Source: Actinomycetes bacterium (lineage in GTDB: Bacteria; Actinomycetota; Acidimicrobiia; Acidimicrobiales; RAAP-2). From it: a DNA stretch of 6,854 nt. Both the position numbers and the translations under genes were made by a program. The DNA lies in NCBI GenBank assembly GCA_021800645.1, contig JAJYYT010000108.1, forward strand, positions 1-6,854, given 5' to 3'. The notes under the pieces are model-generated. The model was given only the letters and a program-made list of their open reading frames with translations, did no database searches and had not been told where the DNA came from. The stretch's first letter is position 1. The number at the start of each line of letters is the position of its first letter. Below are positions 5,144 through 6,854 of this stretch, piece by piece.

Positions 5144-6311
5144 GCGCCGGCGACACTGCCGGGCGCGAGCCGGGTTCGTGGATAGGCCCGCTCCGGTCCC
5201 GCAACGACGGCGCGGGCTTCCCCGTCCTGTAGGCGATGATCTCCGCGCAGATCGCCACAGCGGTCTCCTCGGGCGTCCTGGCGCCGATGTCGAGCCCGAT
5301 CGGCGACATGACCCGCGCGAGCGAGTCCTCCGGGACGCCAGCGGCCCGGAGCCGCGCCACGCGATCCTCGTGGGTCCGGCGCGAGCCCATCGCGCCGAGG
5401 TAGCCGACGTCGGTCGCGAGCGCGGCGATCACCGCGGGGACATCGAACTTCGGATCGTGGGTGAGCACGCACACCGCGTCGCGCGGGCTGAGCGACGCGC
5501 CGACGGCGTCGAGGTAGCGCTCGGGGCGGGTGGCAACGACCTCGTCGGCCATGGGGAAGCGGGCCTGCGTCGCGAACACCGGACGTGCGTCGCACACCTC
5601 CACCCGGTAACCGAGGATCTTGGCGATCTTCGCCAGCGCAGCGGTGAAGTCCACAGCGCCGAAGATCACCATTCGGGGAGGCGGCGCGAACACCTCGAAG
5701 AAGATCGACACGTCCCGCTGGCGCGCTTCTCCCTTGCTCCCGTAGTGGCGCGTGTCGGAGAGGCCGCTCGCCAGCGCGCCCGCAGCATCCCGGCGGACGA
5801 CTGCGTCGATCTCCTCCACGCCCAAACTCCCTTCGGACGTGCTGTCGGCGCGCACCAGAATGCTCGCGCCGAGCCGTAGAGCCTTGCGACCGCCGCCGCC
5901 GCCCGCGCCGTGCCCTGTCTCAACGCCGAGCTCGACCACCGTAGCGAGCGCGACAGGCTCTTCCGCGGCGAGCGCGTCGCGCAGCTCCTCGTAGACGGAC
6001 GGGAGCGAGGGGTCCACGAGCACGTGGACCGTCCCGCCGCAGGTGAGCCCCACTGCGAACGCCTCGTCGTCCGAATAGCCGTAGGTGCGACGGCGCGCGC
6101 CCCCCCGCTCGAGCGCGTCGAGCGCCTCCGTCACCACCGCGCCTTCGACGCAGCCACCCGACACGGAGCCGGCTACCTCGCCGCGCTCGTTGACGGCCAT
6201 GGTGGCCCCGGGATCGCGTGGGCCGGATCCCTCCACGCCGACGACCCGGGCGATCGCGACGCGAAGGCCCTCGCGACGCCACCGCTCGATGTCTGAGACG
6301 ACCTCCTTCAC
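5130..6311 (-). CDS. xdhC: XdhC/CoxF-family molybdenum hydroxylase maturation protein
   Basis: A 393-aa cytosolic protein of the family that binds Moco, aids its sulfuration and inserts it into xanthine dehydrogenase or CO dehydrogenase. The N-terminal XdhC/CoxI domain (about 1-105) shows 'VEGSGPRDPGATMAV' (26-40), the signature 'GSVSGGCVEGAV' (48-59) and 'GLTCGGTVHV' (88-97). A middle segment carries a glycine run (about 134-141). The C-terminal Rossmann domain (about 210-360) begins 'MVIFGAVDFTAAL' (214-226), then 'GYRVEVCDARPVFAT' (235-249), 'GYLGAMGSRRTHEDR' (303-317) and 'SPIGLDIGARTPEETAVAI' (336-354). The last 30 residues look unstructured. GTG 6311 is fixed by an in-frame TGA just upstream; it overlaps the coxE stop as GTGA, with GAGGA a few bases before it. 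Both domains look complete. Which hydroxylase it serves cannot be read from this gene; coxG and coxE point to a CO dehydrogenase-like enzyme. Confidence 0.92.
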   Translation of the reverse strand: MKEVVSDIERWRREGLRVAIARVVGVEGSGPRDPGATMAVNERGEVAGSVSGGCVEGAVVTEALDALERGGARRRTYGYSDDEAFAVGLTCGGTVHVLVDPSLPSVYEELRDALAAEEPVALATVVELGVETGHGAGGGGGRKALRLGASILVRADSTSEGSLGVEEIDAVVRRDAAGALASGLSDTRHYGSKGEARQRDVSIFFEVFAPPPRMVIFGAVDFTAALAKIAKILGYRVEVCDARPVFATQARFPMADEVVATRPERYLDAVGASLSPRDAVCVLTHDPKFDVPAVIAALATDVGYLGAMGSRRTHEDRVARLRAAGVPEDSLARVMSPIGLDIGARTPEETAVAICAEIIAYRTGKPAPSLRDRSGPIHEPGSRPAVSPARAGH

Positions 6312-6727
6312 CCGGTCCTCATGCTCTCATGCCTCATGCTCTCATGCCTCATGCTCTCATGCCTGCTGCTCTCATGCCTGCTGCTCTCATGCCTGCTTCG
6401 CTCATGCCTGCGCCCGCCCGCCTCTTCGCCGAGAAGGCGGGCCAGCGCCTCCAGCGACTCGACGGAATGCCCCTCCACGAAGTCGTCAACGTAGGGCAGC
6501 GCCGCCGCCATTCCCCGGACCAGCGGGGCATAGCCCGGGGTCGCCTTGAGCGGGTTGACCCAGACGACCCGGTGCGCCACCCGTGCCAGGCGGGCCATCT
6601 CCGCCCCGAGCACTTCAGGGTCACCGCGGTCCCAGCCGTCGGACAGCACGACCACCACGGCACCCCGGGCGAGGCCCCGGACGCCCCAACGGCACCCGAC
6701 GACCGCCCCGGGCTCGCTATCCGGCCG
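6308..6727 (-). pseudogene. coxE: 5'-truncated coxE (VWA-domain protein), C-terminal part only
   Basis: CoxE-family proteins carry a von Willebrand A domain and work with the MoxR-type ATPase CoxD in activating CO dehydrogenase. Here only the C-terminal third is present. The recognisable part runs from 'RGLARGAVVVVLSDGWDRGD' through 'EMARLARVAHRVVWVNPL', 'PGYAPLVRGMAAALPYVDDF' and 'VESLEALARLL', all typical of the family's end. The metal-site DXSXS strand and the N-terminal half are missing; family members are usually well over 300 aa. The frame is closed upstream by TGA at 6730-6728, and family-like sequence seems to fade above about 6695. The only plausible start, GTG 6658, would give 116 aa cutting into the VWA core. 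The tail is a repeat-encoded RHESS/RHESM run, very rich in Arg, His, Glu and Ser. The stop overlaps the xdhC GTG by 4 nt, so this stub may still matter for translating xdhC. Confidence 0.6.
6318..6415. repeat. 15-bp tandem repeat in the 3' end of coxE, just before xdhC
   Basis: Six 15-bp units begin at 6326, 6341, 6356, 6371, 6386 and 6401, each opening CTCATGCCT, with a partial copy at 6318-6325. Two subtypes occur: CTCATGCCTCATGCT (first two) and CTCATGCCTGCTGCT (third and fourth), then two diverged units. The unit is five codons, so the minus-strand product gains a tail of SMRHE / SSRHE repeats. The array ends within about 10 bases of the xdhC start and brings repeated ATGAG strings to that junction. 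Confidence 0.9.
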
Positions 6728-6745
6728 TCAAGAAGGCCGCTTGAC
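6727..6745. repeat. Inverted repeat at the coxE break
   Basis: GTCAAG (6727-6732) and CTTGAC (6740-6745) are perfect 6-bp inverted arms around AAGGCCG. The left arm contains the TGA that closes the coxE frame. It could be a small hairpin ending an upstream gene, or the edge of a rearrangement; nothing else identifies it. Confidence 0.35.
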
Positions 6746-6853
6746 TCCGTCGTTCGGGTTTAACTGCAAGCTGAGGAAGGGCTCGTCAAGCGAGGTGATG
6801 GGGTTCGACGGGCCGTTTGGTTGCGCTGGGAGCGAACGGGCGCACTCGCAGGT
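6728..6853 (-). CDS. Possible C-terminal fragment of an unidentified protein
   Basis: A minus-strand frame is open from the right edge to TGA 6730-6728, 41 codons, ending 'LSLQLNPNDGVKRPS'. It is the same frame as the coxE remnant, separated from it only by this stop. Thirty-two of the 41 codons end in G or C, somewhat less biased than the neighbouring genes. I do not recognise the sequence, and the opposite strand is open here too, so this may be non-coding. No other gene, RNA or known element is visible in 6728-6854. Confidence 0.18.
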   Translation of the reverse strand, partial: TCECARSLPAQPNGPSNPITSLDEPFLSLQLNPNDGVKRPS

Positions 6854-6854
6854 C

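Noticed and set aside
4242..5879. 545-aa plus-strand reading frame
   Set aside because: It spans antisense to coxG, the MocA-like gene and xdhC, all of which have recognisable motifs. Its Ser/Arg/Ala-rich composition is typical of GC-rich antisense frames.
6218..6763. 181-aa plus-strand reading frame with repeated ALMPA/ALMPH segment
   Set aside because: The repetition is the 15-bp array read on the wrong strand; the minus strand carries coxE and the start of xdhC.
6741..6766. Plus-strand promoter TTGACT ... TAACTG
   Set aside because: The spacing is only about 14 bp and no plus-strand gene follows within the window.
6790..6820. tRNA-like TTCGA loop (GGGGTTCGACGGG)
   Set aside because: The flanking bases do not form a 5-bp T-stem, and no acceptor or anticodon arm can be drawn on either strand.

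Overview
The window is GC-rich, strongly GC-biased at third codon positions, uses GTG starts in most genes, and carries TANNNT boxes 6-8 nt before start codons. This fits a high-GC actinobacterium; the sequence does not settle which class. The theme is molybdenum: oxyanion uptake, early and late steps of molybdopterin cofactor (Moco) synthesis, and maturation of a molybdenum hydroxylase of the CO dehydrogenase / xanthine dehydrogenase type.

Layout from left to right. (1) Minus strand, 1-1777: modB (permease, running off the left edge) and modA (periplasmic/extracellular binding protein) form a molybdate or tungstate ABC importer pair. (2) 1778-1944 is a divergent control region with two oppositely oriented -10 boxes and a near-central dyad. 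(3) Plus strand, 1945-3581: mogA/moaB (MPT adenylyltransferase family) and moaA (radical SAM GTP 3',8-cyclase). moaA appears to have its own promoter and a 20-codon upstream ORF overlapping its start by 4 nt. (4) Minus strand, 6727-3608, read right to left: a 5'-truncated coxE (VWA protein), an XdhC/CoxF-family maturation protein, a MocA-like nucleotidyltransferase, and coxG, a membrane-anchored SRPBCC protein. These are coupled by a 4-nt overlap, a 14-nt overlap and a short repeat-filled gap. moaA and coxG converge with 26 nt between their stops. (5) 6728-6854 holds no gene I recognise.

How the genes fit together: ModAB imports the oxyanion; MoaA starts pterin synthesis; Mog/MoaB adenylylates molybdopterin before metal insertion; the MocA-like protein would add CMP to make the MCD cofactor used by CO dehydrogenases; XdhC/CoxF would bind and hand over the cofactor; CoxE (if functional elsewhere) and CoxG help activate and membrane-anchor the enzyme. 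The structural genes (coxM, coxS, coxL) and other Moco genes (moaC, moaE, moeA) are not in the window.

The most unusual feature is three unrelated minisatellites (18, 14 and 15 bp units), each at the end or start of a gene in this cluster. The 14-bp array repeats the start-codon and Shine-Dalgarno region of coxG itself, and the 15-bp array forms the coxE tail directly before the xdhC start.
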